NCBI RefSeq assembly: GCF_030272615.1
Contig: NC_081408.1
Coordinates: 342,699,793 to 342,763,792 of the forward strand
Reading direction: 5' to 3'
Source: Cryptomeria japonica
Taxonomy: Eukaryota > Streptophyta > Pinopsida > Cupressales > Cupressaceae
Length of the DNA: 64,000 nucleotides
Program-made: the position numbers and the translations under genes
In this document: positions 1 to 10,670 of the stretch, piece after piece
How the letters are laid out: each line of letters opens with the position of its first letter
Position numbering within the stretch: position 1 is the first letter of the stretch
Notes under the pieces: generated by a model
What the model saw: only the letters and a program-made list of their open reading frames with translations
Databases searched by the model: none
Told to the model about the DNA's origin: nothing

Positions 1-1281
1 GTAACCAGATTGGAAAGAGTTCGTATGCTTCTTGCATATGTAGCTTTTAAAGGCTTCAAAGTATATCAAATGGATGTAAAATTTGCATTCCTAAATGGTG
101 TACTTGAAGAGGAGGTGTATATAGAGCAACCAAATGGGTTTTCCCTATCTGAAGACAGTGACATGGTGTGTAGGCTACATAAAGCCTTATATGGTCTAAA
201 GTAAGCACCTAGAGCATGGTATGAATGCCTGCATTCCCATCTTGTGAAGATTGGATTTGAGAGAACAAGTGAAGATAGCAATATCTACTTGAAGTCTGAA
301 GGAGATCAGATCCTGGTCTATGAGGTATTTGTTGATGACATTATCTTTGGTGGAGATGACAAGATGAGTCATGAGTTTGCAGATGAGATGAAGAAAGAGT
401 TTGAAATGTCACTCATAGGTGAGATTAAATTCTTCATTGGATTGCAGATCTAGCAGATGAAGGATGGAATCTTTATCACTCAGTCCAAGTATGTCAAAGA
501 GGTGTTGAAGACCTTTGGCATGCAAGATAGCAAACCGATTGGTACACCGATGGTGACCGGTTGTAAACTATCCAAAGAGGATGACTCAGCATTGGTTGAT
601 GAGAAGGAATACCGATCAATGATTGGTAAATTGCATTATGTAGTGCATAGCAGACCGGATATTGCACATGCAGTTGGCATTACTGCAAGGTTCCAGAAAA
701 GTCCAAGAGAATCCCACTTGGTTGCAGTCAAGCGGATTTTTAGGTATCTGAAGGGAACTGTTGACTATGGATTGTGGTATTGTTATAGCAAGGATTTCAA
801 CTTGAAAGTATACACAGATGTTGATTGGGCAGGCAATATAGATGACCAGAAAAGCACAACCGGTGGTGCATTCTTTCTTGGTGGTAGACTAGTCTCATGG
901 ATGAGTAAGAAGCAGAGTTGTATCTCTCAGTCTACAGCGGAAATAGAGTATGTTGCATCTTTCATGAACTGCACTCAGACAATTTGGATGAAGCATGTAC
1001 TAAATGGCTTCAAAGTTCCTGTATCTGAACCAGTAAGTATATTTTGTGACAATACTAGTGCAATTAATATCTCCAAGAATCCAGTTTTACATTCTAGAAC
1101 CAAGCACTTTGAGCTTAAGTATCATTTCTTAAGGGAAAAGGTTCAGAACAAAGAGATTGCACTGGAACATGTTTCCAGTAAGGAGCAGTTAGCAGACATA
1201 TTTACCAAGCCTCTCCCAAAGACTACATTTATGTACTTAAGAGGTGAATTAGGGGTGTTGCCCCTTCAGGAGGTAAACTAA
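1..1281 (+). pseudogene. Copia pol 3' part: reverse transcriptase and RNase H
   Basis: One reading frame runs from the left edge to the stop at 1279-1281 and encodes the C-terminal part of a Ty1/Copia polyprotein. In order it shows RT motifs (YQMDVK, LYGLK-APRAWYE, the catalytic FVDD near 328-339) and RNase H (YTDVDWAG, KSTTGG, ADIFTKPLPK). The frame is broken by TAA at 202-204 and TAG at 451-453. Both sit where the family normally has glutamine, so each is best explained by a C-to-T change. The catalytic aspartates of RT and RNase H are still present. Gag, protease and integrase lie outside the window. The family is clear; the element is not functional as it stands. Confidence 0.93.
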
Positions 1282-1525
1282 AAGCATATGCTCTGCATCA
1301 GTCAGGTAGTGCATAGTCAAATTTATATTTGGATTGATGTGTTGAAGGATGCTACTCCTCAGGGGGAGCAGCATAATGGAATAGGGAAGCTTGTGCCTCC
1401 ACTTTGGCATTGCTATCAAAGGGGGAGAAGATGTGAAGTGGAGAAGATATCTGCAGAAAATAGGGAGAAGATGTGAAGCGGAGAAGATATCTTTGTTTAT
1501 TTCCATCAATGCCAAAGGGGGAGAT
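1282..1525 (+). other. Copia 3' untranslated region with polypurine tract
   Basis: Noncoding stretch between the pol stop and the 3' LTR. It contains a 30-bp sequence beginning GGGAGAAGATGTGAAG at 1423 and again at 1463, a 40-bp-period duplication. It ends in the polypurine tract CAAAGGGGGAGAT just before the LTR, the usual plus-strand primer of Copia elements. Confidence 0.8.
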
Positions 1526-3050
1526 TGTTGGCATTATGTGAACCGGTATGTGGACATAATGATATTGTATGTTGTCATTGATGTCAATATGTTGAAGAAG
1601 TGAGAATCGACATATGAGAGAACCAGTAGAACACTGTGAACCAACATTAGTGCCAAAGTGAAGCAGTGTGCTTGTTCAAGGTGAACCAACATATGGTTAT
1701 GGGAACCGGCACATGGAAGCATTGTATGACTACCGGTTGGTAGTCTCAACTTCAGGGTTTCCAGTTTAAGTGCTTCAAGCCTGTGTGGCTCAATTGGTGG
1801 CATTGTGTGATGAGTTAGCATTGTAATGGAGAACATATCATGTTGCCACGTCAGCCTTGTGCGTGTGAAGGATCTTGCATGAAGGAGATTGTTCCTATCT
1901 ACCTCGGGAATGTGCGAAGTCTATAAAATAGTGATAATGTGTGATGGGTTATCAGTCGCCATGAAATCGGTGAAAATGGACGATGGAGAATATCTTGAGA
2001 TTAGATCAAGACTGTTGCAATTAATGGGAGTGTTCTCAACGATCAAGATTGAACCGTTTGAATTCCTTAACCTAATAGGTTTAGGGTTTAGGGTTTATGC
2101 TACCAAACTATCTGTTTTCCTATAAGGTCGATGTTGTGTCTCTTTCTGAGGTCGTTGGCAAAAGTTGTGTGTGAGTATCCAAGAGAAGAGATACGTGTTT
2201 CTTGCTAGAGCAAAAGGAGAGAAGTGATACCTGTAGAGTGTAAGTGCAAAAGGTGAAGAGGAGCTTAAGTGGATCTGCATTGGCATTGAGTGTTGTTACC
2301 AGATCATTGTAATACCTGTTGATCTCTAACCACCTCAACAGTTGGAAAATCCCTTGACAAGGTAGCCTTAACCGGCTTGTTGTAAATCCTTTAACAGGGT
2401 AATTCAAAGCTATTGAGTTCGAAATCCTTTAGCTATTGAGTTCTTGAAATCCTCTAACAAGGTAACCTTTAACAGGGTTTAACCCTTAACCGGGTATTGT
2501 AGCCATCCCTTAACCGGGTGATCTCTAACAGGATCGGTTCCTAGCAGAACCTTTTGTAATGTCTCTAACCAGACAAGGCTCCGAACAGAGCGAACTTCTA
2601 AAGAGTTCAAAAATAGATTATGGGTATTCATCCCCACCGTGGTTTTTCCCAGTTGGGTTTCCACGTGAAAAATGTGTGTCATGCGTGATGCTTTTATCTT
2701 GTGATGCATTGCTATTGTTTGTCAAGCATATAATGGTTTTGTGTTTTATGCCTGTCAATAAAACATGTTGAACTAGTTGTTATTATGATCTGATGGTAGA
2801 TTACCTGTTTATGCATAAGGGAAAAATGGTAAGGTAGTCTTGAGTTGAGTGAAAAGCTAAGTGAGTAACCGGTTAATGCTTGTCTCAGTCAGTCTTAGCT
2901 TTACCGGTTGCACTCTGTTTCAAACTAGTGTCACTATTTTCCAGTCATTTGAAGTGTCTGCTATCAGACCGGTTTAGGACTATATTTTTGTCTGTACGGA
3001 TTCACCCCCCCCCCCCCTCTCAGTACCGAGTTAGTACTATCAGTTCATCA
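1526..3050 (+). mobile_element. 3' LTR of the left Copia element
   Basis: The LTR starts TGTTGGCATT directly after a polypurine tract and probably ends ...TTCATCA, about 1.53 kb. It contains a TATA-like ATAAAATA near 1923-1930 and many CC-TAAC-GG type 12-mers between 2340 and 2590. It also has the block CCCACCGTGGTTTTTCCC (about 2633-2650), which recurs in related form in the three LTRs at 10.7-23.5 kb, and a run of 13 C at 3005-3017. The start is firm. The end is placed by analogy with those LTRs, because the 5' LTR and target-site duplication are outside the window. Confidence 0.82.
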
Positions 3051-3718
3051 TTGAGTTGTCACTAACCACTTTCTAATCATTCCTAATTAGCCTAATCCAT
3101 CCCCTAATTATTGTCACATTCCTAAGCAACTTGGATTCACTTCTCAAAGCCCTCAAAGTCTTTGAAAAGAATTTAATGCTTTATGTGTTCAACAAGCTAA
3201 CCTCTAAAGTCTTTGAAACCACTAATGGCTCTTACATGACCATTAATGGCTCTTACATGACCAATAATGGCTCTTACATGACCATTTATGGTTAACTCAA
3301 CTCACCCACATGGTTAGAGACTTTCCCTCTAACTCAACCCTCATGTAACCCATGTGTCTCCTCAAGCATCAATTGCTTTGACCATGGTTATCCTCACTAA
3401 CTCTTGCACAAGAGTTTATCCATTGGATAAAGGCATTATTTATTGGATAATGGCTTTATTCTTTCAACTCAACATTAACCTTACCTCAGAAGGGCAGATT
3501 TATAGGGAAAGATGGATCGCATGATTAATCATGAAAGTTTTAATGAGTAATCTTCAAATTTTTAGAAAGGTAATGATGACACGTCAGAAGGGCAGAGTCC
3601 TAATAGAGAATATTAATTTTCCCCACACATTGTGGGTATGCATTTTCAAAAAATCGAGTGTCATTTGGAAGAAAGCTTTAAAGTTGCAAAAGAAGAGAAA
3701 TTGTAAAACGAAATCTAA
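3051..3718. other. Unassigned spacer upstream of transposon-like gene
   Basis: AT-rich, stop-rich sequence without a convincing gene. It contains the 21-bp triplicate annotated separately. Its style (ACTCAACC, TTAACCTTACCTC phrases) resembles the sequence at 5470-5560 beyond the neighbouring pseudogene, so both may belong to one larger element; I could not find its ends. Confidence 0.4.
3224..3286 (+). repeat. 21-bp tandem repeat, three copies
   Basis: AATGGCTCTTACATGACC plus a 3-base spacer occurs three times in a row, starting at 3224, 3245 and 3266. The 18-base core is identical in all copies, which points to recent slippage. Confidence 0.92.
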
Positions 3719-5272
3719 AATGGGGGGATCTAAGAAGAGAGGAACTTGATAATATTTCCAGATGGAAGGAGATGACTAAGGTTTGGACAAAGCCGGAGAA
3801 AGGATTCACGATGAATTTCATGGAAAGTTGGTCGACTATGATAAAGGCAGAGTTAACCTAGCGGTCACCAAAGTTATTGAAAACTGGATAAATGGCTCCT
3901 TCAAAATTCATGGTGTTAGGTTTAAGCTGGATGAGGACCTCATTGTGACGGTCACGAGTATGCGCCATTCTGGTCTTAACTTCTTTAGAGACCTAAAAGT
4001 GTCTAATAATGCAATTAAGCTTTTTTCGCGTAAAGAGAAGGAGAGAGCAAAAATAGGAAAAGTTACGGGGGGTATTATGATGCTTCCAATATTAAGAAAA
4101 TTTGGGGTTGTGTGTTTAATGCAATTATGGAATATATTACTGTGGAGGGTCATTTTACTAGGGTCCACACATACCATTTTGTGCTTTTAAATCATTTTAG
4201 ACATGAGAAGAGGATTTCTCTGCCCTATTACCTCTTTAGGTCTCTGTCGCGGTCTCTGAATAAGCATAACAAGAACCCTTCTATGCATGTGCTTCATTGC
4301 GGCCTTATTTTGCAAATTTATGAGCATTGCAAAATTCTGGCTATCCAGGAATACAAGGGATTGTCGGTGTCACCAAGGAAAGGAAAGAGGAAGATGGAGG
4401 AAGGTGGGCATAGCAAGGATGCCACTATGGAGAAAATTCAAGAGGACAAGGTAATCAAAAGGATACAGAGATTGATTCAGAGGACACTGGAAAAGATGGT
4501 AGCGAGATAGAGACCGATGAATCTGAAGGAGAGGAGAGCTGGAAAGAAGAGGAAGTGGGGGAAGAGGAAGGAGGAGCTGAGGATGTTTCTGATCAGAATA
4601 GTCCTACCCACAGTGTGAGTATAGGTAATGTTAACAACCAGCCAATGGAGGAGCAGGACAATAAAATTTATGAGGAAAGGGAAATGGAAATTGAGCAGGA
4701 GAAGGACAAGGAGAATTTGAGCAGGGATCATGATAAAGCTAGAGAGGGGATAATTCTGGACAAACTCAAAAACCAGTTTGAGGCTCGAATGGGTTTTGAC
4801 AGGTGGGTTTATGAAGTAATCAAGAATCTAGAAAAAAATGATAAGTAGCAAGTTGAGAAAGGGAAGAAAGCTGAAATGAACCAGGAGCAGTGGAAAAAGG
4901 GTATGGAGGAAAAAGTGGAGAAGCTGGAAGCTCAGATTAGTAATCTGGAGGAAGGAAAAACAACTATGAAAAAAAAAATTGGTAATGATTCTGGATATCC
5001 TTACCTCCGTGACTAATAATTTAGAGGAAATTACCAAGTTCCTTGATAGCTCCAACACCTCCAAACCTATTGTGGACCTAGATATTGATGAGGATGCTAT
5101 TGAGGCAGGGACAGTGGAAAGTTCTCCTGGTGGTGTGGCAAAAAGAACAAGGGCGAGCATGAAAAAAGTTGTTGTGGCCTCTTCCAAGGATATCCCTAAG
5201 CTTAGGGATAATATTAAAGATTTGCAAGGGATTAGCGAAAATTTGGCTAATGCCCTAAAAAACATTAAATAA
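3719..5272 (+). pseudogene. Broken plant transposon-like protein gene, copy 1
   Basis: A decayed gene read through all three plus frames. In order: a W-rich start (SRWKEMTKVW), a folded domain (ENWINGSFKIHGVRF... then FTRVHTYHFVLLNHFRH and LHCGLILQIYEHC), an acidic low-complexity stretch, a coiled coil (about 4740-4960) and a conserved C-terminus (VAKRTRASMKK ... LANALKNI). The order of short motifs recalls the Pfam family named putative plant transposon protein, but that is inference. Breaks include a shift near 3860, one in a G run at about 4066-4072, one between 4400 and 4460, TAG at 4846-4848, and an extra A in a run of ten A at 4969-4978. A reverse-strand relative of the C-terminus lies at 24661-25038, so this is a dispersed repeat family. 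Confidence 0.6.
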
Positions 5273-5470
5273 TTTGTCTTCTGACTTTTTTCTGTTATGG
5301 TTGGATGTTGTTGGTTTTGTTGGGCTTTTTTGTTGATTTTTGCCCAAAACTGTGTTGGTTTTTTGGCAGTTTATCTTTTCATGTTTCTTAATGCTATTAT
5401 CTTTTAAGGATATTTTGTAAAGGGTTTCAGGATCCCTTCAAAACCTTCTTTTCCCATAATCAAAAATATT
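5273..5470 (+). repeat. Shared 3' tail of the transposon-like family
   Basis: Homology to the second copy continues beyond the stop codon: T/G-rich text, TGTAAAGGGTTTC, then CCCTTCAAAACCT and TTTTCCC. The same order occurs on the minus strand at about 24490-24660. Similarity is lost shortly after TTTTCCC, which may mark the family's 3' boundary. Confidence 0.7.
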
Positions 5471-6790
5471 AACTTTACCTCCCAAGTTAACCCTCAAGTC
5501 ATATCAAGCATTTAATGCTTATTCCCTCTCCTCTCAACCCATCTCTTGTTGACATTTGTCATCCTGGGATTGGGTTGAAAGCCCTCACACAGATCTTAAG
5601 CCCTTCAATCCTGACCCTTGTTGAGATTTCTCAATCTCAACCCTCCATTGCTCCATTTTACCTATAAATAGAGCTATTTTCTTCATAATCCAGATCCTGA
5701 AAACTTGTATGCATCTAACTTATAGTGAATTTTAGAGAGCATTTAGCATAAGCATTTACATTTACTCTTTTGGACTAAAATAAACACTAAATTACCTAAT
5801 ATATCATTTTAGCTTATTCACATTTGCATTTTCATGATCATTCAGTTTATACTCTTGAATCTCGATAAGACATCCAAAAAATAGTGCAAAAAGCTACTGA
5901 GAGCTACACTCATTTGGGAACTTGGAGAGGAGAGGAACAAGGGAGGAGAAACTATGAGCATCTTGGTTAGCATTTGGAGGAGCATAGTTTATCTATTCTA
6001 TGTTTGTATGCTTTTTATTTCATGCTCAATATTTCTCTTGATATGCCTGTTTAGAATAATCTTTGGTTGCTAACACTAACATTTTGCTTCTTGTGTTCTT
6101 GTGTCTGTTGCCATCAAACAAATTTTCTAATCCTTTTTGCAGAGCATCACCATCATTTATGATTTATTACAGAATTTAAACTCTTCACTGAAGAATACCT
6201 ACAAACAATCACAACAATCTCCTTGAGATAACAAATTCCAGCCTCCTTCAGGATTTAATTTGTAACAAAGAAATACATACTTACAAACAATTTTGTGTGA
6301 AATCTAATCATGCCTTACACAAGTAGAACCTGCAACTAGGAAACATTCTACAATACTAAAATTCAACTCTATACCTTGAAAAAGACCCATAGAATTTTAC
6401 AAACTTGGAAAAGAAATTCAAAACTAGAAACACAGAATTGTGGAGCCTTCTCACAAAAATTCAGGAACCCTTACAAATGAGAAGAATTGAGAATAAAAAG
6501 AAAGAGGGAAAAAATCAAAACTGCATGACACATTGCCAAGTGTCCTCTATCCCCAACTGACAATATTCCTTCATCCTTACTATGGAAACTGATCTTAAAA
6601 TATCTGATATTTGTTCCAATTTATTGCATAAATTAATTCCTCATTCTGAGAGCTTTCCAGTGGTATATAATACTTTCTATTTTGGATAAAAAATAACCCT
6701 CGGGCGAATTAATCACTCATGCAGATCCATCATTTAAATTTTTGAATTTCTACCCATAGTTTGAACTATATGATTAATTTTAATTTTTAC
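5471..6790. other. AT-rich spacer with one TATA-like box
   Basis: No coding sequence recognised. The only promoter-like feature is CTATAAATAGAGC at 5662-5674, preceded by pyrimidine-rich text as in plant LTR promoters. The rest is stop-rich sequence without clear internal repeats. Confidence 0.4.
5662..5674 (+). promoter_or_regulatory. TATA-box-like sequence
   Basis: CTATAAATAGAGC matches the plant TATA consensus well. With no downstream gene recognised, it may belong to a degenerate LTR; the assignment is weak. Confidence 0.3.
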
Positions 6791-6859
6791 ACCAATTTCC
6801 ACCTTCTAGGCTCCGCCACATGGCACCTCTTGATTTGCTCTGAGTCCACCTGGACGTCA

Positions 6860-7115
6860 TCTCGCCTACCATTGGACCGCCACTTCACCAGTCGCTGATC
6901 CACAATGGGTAACTGGTGTGCATCTTCATCTTGCGGATTAGCAACAATCATTGGATCTTCCTCAACTTGCTCAACCGTTAATTTGCCTGAGCTGCTCTCC
7001 TATCAGGCCCACCATCTAGTTGTTGAGTCGCAATGGTCAACCGTCGAGCATTTTTGCATTGCGGTATAGCGACGGTCGTTCGATCGTCTCCAACTTGCAT
7101 GCTCGTTAACTCACC
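6860..7115 (+). repeat. Degenerate duplication of about 125 bp
   Basis: Two neighbouring units share the same word order: a GTCGCTGATCCACAATGG-like start, a ...GCATCTTCATCTTGCGG / GCATTTTTGCATTGCGG centre, and a CTCAACTTGCTCAACCGTTAA / CTCCAACTTGCATGCTCGTTAA end. The sequence is richer in GC and CpG than its surroundings. Confidence 0.5.
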
Positions 7116-7129
7116 TTTCTACTGCAAAA

Positions 7130-8110
7130 TTTGGGTGCCTCGGCATGCGTGTGCACGCGTGGGGTCCACTGGGTCGCTGAGCTAGCTCCATGTCAAAATC
7201 CTTTAAGTTTTGACACAATGGATGTGTGTGACTTTGCATTTAAATACAAAAGATTTCCTATGCACAGTCAATGTGGGATAAATGGTTTTATGCCTAGCAC
7301 TTCTATTTGCTTGAACATTCCTAATGTCTTCACCACCATTTCATCTGTAGGGAGAATTTGGCATACCAATTGAATTTACCTGAAGGTTTCAAACACCTTT
7401 GCCAACCATGTGACATTCCACCTCACACTACAATCCACCTTTCATTTTCAACCTTGCCTGCCACGTGACCCCTTGCATTGCAATTTACTTGGAATTTTAA
7501 TGTTTCTTCTCAGCCACGTAGGAGGGAGGATTTTGCCTGGGTTATATACCTGCCAAATGCATTTGTTTGGAGAAATTCAATACCTTTAACTCATGCACTA
7601 GCTGGGGAGTATGCTGGCAGAGGTCGTGGGTTTTTAGATTTACACCTGACAATACATTTGCTTGAAAAATTTCTTTGGCCCTGCTCACATCGCGTGGGAG
7701 GAGGGAGGCTCTACACCTACCAGTTGCATTTACTTCAATTACTATGGCGTTGAATTTTCAGCAGGGGATTTGACATTACACCTGCGAATTTGCTTTTGCT
7801 TAAAATATTCTGAGGGTTGCTAACACGTGGGAGGGGGTTTCAGGCTTTGCACCTGCCAATTGCATTTGAAGGTTTTTGAGGTTTCAATGCCTTAGCCTGC
7901 AACGCCAAAGACCCACAACATGGAGAGATGGGGAGGCACGTGAGGGGGGGTTTGGCTTTGAGCCCGCCCATTACATTTGGATGAAATTTTAATTGCCCTT
8001 TTCAACCATGCCACTCACAGCTCATGCACCACGCCCAGGGGAGGATGCAAGGAAGGTTTGTGGACTTTGGGTTTGCACCTGCTATTTTCCTGAAAGTTTC
8101 TAATGCTTTC
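7130..8110 (+). repeat. Diverged tandem array with CACGTGGGAGGG and GCACCTGCCAATT words
   Basis: Roughly eight degenerate units of about 90-130 bp. Typical parts are C(A/G)CGTGGGAGG(A/G)GG, then a T-rich piece with GGCTTTGCACCTGCCAATTGCATTTG, then GAAATTT(C/T)AATGCCTT. Clear examples lie near 7450-7580, 7690-7740, 7820-7880 and 7935-8000. The open frames at 7131 and 7478 are by-products of the array, not genes. Confidence 0.5.
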
Positions 8111-8582
8111 TCAATGTTTCTCATTTCAGCTTGATTATTGTATATCTCTGGTTGTGTGGTCAGTTTTCTGATTAAAGCTACTACAATAGCATCTCCCGCA
8201 CTAGTCCTATCATATATATATGGAGCGACCAATACATCGTTTGTCCCTATCACTTCACCCTCAAATGTTGGTGTGTATTAGTGTATCCGAATGGTACCAT
8301 GAGTTACAAAAAGAATCTTTATGTTATCATGCCATAATGAGAAAGTTATTCTCTTGTAGTATGATAACTCCTTCTCTTAGCGTCATTGAAATCTTGTGAA
8401 TAGTATTGGTGCTTATGAGTCCTCTTTTTGTAAAAATAATCATATTCAAGCAAGAATTCCAACTCTTGTATGGTTACCTCAATTACATTGGACTCATTCC
8501 ATGCTTCCCCTTTATACTTAAATCATATAAACATATGATCTAAAATAACAATTTAAACCTTGATTCAAAAGACATCGTGAAG
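8111..8582. other. Spacer, nothing recognised
   Basis: AT-rich sequence without repeat structure or coding signal that I can support. Confidence 0.3.
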
Positions 8583-9420
8583 CTATAAGTCAAGTCGGGC
8601 CCCAAAGTGGGTCCGGCTAAAAATAAATCGTTTATGATCATTAATACTCAATCTACAACTGTCAAACAAATGTGTCACATTTTCACATTTAAACCCAAAG
8701 AGGAATTTCAAAAATTGGTCAGAACACCTTCCTGGACTTCGCAAACTGATAGGCATATTGTCTGATATATTGGCATTCACTCTGCCAAACCATTTCTCAA
8801 GACAAATCTCCGGTGAAGAATTATTAATGGTCAAAGATGACCATCTGTTATTTTCTGAACTTGCACATAGAGAAACTGAATAAATTTCTTTCAAAACCGG
8901 ATTTGCAAATAGGTCAAATGGATTGACCGGGGCTCCAAAATGCAGATGTAAGTTGTCTTATATGTCTATAACACATGACAACAAGAATTTCTTCAAGACA
9001 CTCAACTGGGTCAAAGATTTTAATGCTTGAAGTTGAACATTTAGCCTTTCTGAAAAGAACACAACCTGCATATTTTCAGAATTTGCAAAAGAAATGGCTT
9101 TAGGAAACTGATCAAATGGATTGGTAGGAGCTCCAAACTGGAAACATAGCTTGTCTTTCATACTAGTAGTAGCCCAGAATAAACATTCTGATATGACACT
9201 CAACGGGGCATCTTTTACATATGTGCAAATTAGTTCTATGACTAGCTGTTGAAACATGGACTTATGCAAACAATACAATCTGCAAATGGATTGAGCTTGC
9301 CAAACTGAGCAAATGGATTGATAGAGACTTGAAACTTGGCATGCAGACTCACCTATATGCATACAATTCAATGCACTTTTAATTTCAACATGACAATCTA
9401 TTGGTCATGAAGTGCAAATC
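8583..9420 (-). repeat. Degenerate repeats with NPF-coding minus strand
   Basis: A phrase like TCAAATGGATTG...GG(A/G)GCTCCAAA recurs on the plus strand near 8914 and 9111, and shorter relatives occur near 9290 and 9320, giving a period of roughly 190 bp. On the minus strand these read FGAPVNPFDLF, FGAPTNPFDQF and, in another frame, VSINPFAQF and LNPFADC. Two minus-strand open stretches (8583-8894 and 8958-9371) cover much of the array. It could be a decayed repetitive protein gene or simply a repeat that happens to be open; I do not recognise a family. Confidence 0.35.
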
Positions 9421-9779
9421 CTCAAAGTAGCCCACTTGGTAAAATTTGCATGTGCACCTATGATGGACTTTCAACTCACCCCTTGAAATGGGTACTTGAT
9501 AAATTGATCCAAACTGAAATTTGAAAGTTGTAGAACACTGCATAGGCTAAATGAAAGGTGTAGGACACATTTCCCAAGCCTTACCCCTTGACAATCAACT
9601 GGCTCCATTTTACCCTTCTTCAAAATAGACAACTCTAGTTGACTCATTAAGTATTCATTTGAAAGTGCAAAGCAAAATTTTCAAATGGGCCTCTCAAATT
9701 CCTTCAAATTTTATGTCCCAATAGACCCTGTATACCATTTTGGGGACTAAGATTGGCATCTTGAAGTTCTGTTCCAACG
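9421..9779. other. Spacer, nothing recognised
   Basis: Unstructured AT-rich sequence between two repeat regions, with no coding signal I can support. Confidence 0.3.
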
Positions 9780-10035
9780 CATATGTCATCTAGATTAGAG
9801 TTTTGGTTTCACAGACTCGCGTTTTGGTTTTCCAAATTAGCATTTGGTTTCATAGATTAGCGCTTTTCTCTTACAGATTAGCATTTTAAGTTCACAAATT
9901 AGTTCTTTGATTTTGTAGATTAGTGATTTTATTTCATAGATTAGCACTTTGATTTCACAAATTGGCGTTTTGCTCTCATAGAATAACACATTCGTAGCAC
10001 AGATTAGTGCTTAGATGAATTATTTTAGCATTTTT
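9780..10035 (+). repeat. TTAGCG-motif array, copy 1
   Basis: A degenerate array with a period of roughly 20-25 bp. Each unit has TTAGCG(T/C)TTT or a variant followed by T-rich text and CACAGA or CATAGA. About ten units are visible. The unit CAAATTGGCGTTTTGCTCTC here closely matches CAAATTAGCGTTTTGCTATC in the array at 24.0 kb, so they are one family. The two arrays lie on either side of the Copia tandem insertion. Confidence 0.75.
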
Positions 10036-10670
10036 ATTTCTGCTTGTAGAATTTTAACATCTAAAGACTAATTTACACCTTTCTATTTTGCAGGTACTTT
10101 TACGCGGCCAGAGACTAAAATTGAAAAATCTTTACGCAATCAAAGATGTCTATTTGAAACTACTAACATTGTTTGCATCCATTGGAGTATTGCATTTTTT
10201 TGTTTAATTTAGGCACACAATATAATTAAGGGATAAACAAACATCATGTTATATGTGTCTAAGATGGTAGGTGACTATGCTCTCCCCTTCATTGGGTGAT
10301 CAGAAAACCAAACCCATCGAATCTTTCTTTTCAAGTAGTGCAATAACTTTAGCGAGCTTGCCCTCCCGAGTAGCCATAAGGCCAAGTGAGAGAGGGGAAC
10401 GACACAAGTGAGAATGGCTAACGCCAAGATCATATAACCACTATAAAATAAAAATGATTTTAATGAAAATCGAGGTCAACGAGAGTGCTTGGGAATAGTT
10501 CTCCTTTGTACCTTTGAGTATATTAAATCTTGGTTTTCAAGGTTGGGAGACCACTTAATTGAGTTTATCCCCTGATGCGCCAAATGAATGCCCTTAATAG
10601 TATTGTTAGAGTAAAAGCCACCCTTATAAGCCTTGGTGCAATAATTTTAGTGCAAGGGGATAGCAGGTTT
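10036..10670. other. Flank of the Copia array insertion
   Basis: No gene recognised. The sequence ends ...GGGGATAGCAGGTTT against the left Copia LTR and would have been joined to the sequence at 23529 (GATTTTCCCCCCAGG) before insertion. Confidence 0.4.

Noticed and set aside
2077-2097. Telomere-like TTTAGGG repeats
   Set aside because: Only about 2.5 units inside a Copia LTR; too short for an interstitial telomere.
3005-3017. Run of 13 cytosines as a special signal
   Set aside because: The related LTRs carry a shorter C-run at the same place, so this is slippage in a normal LTR end.
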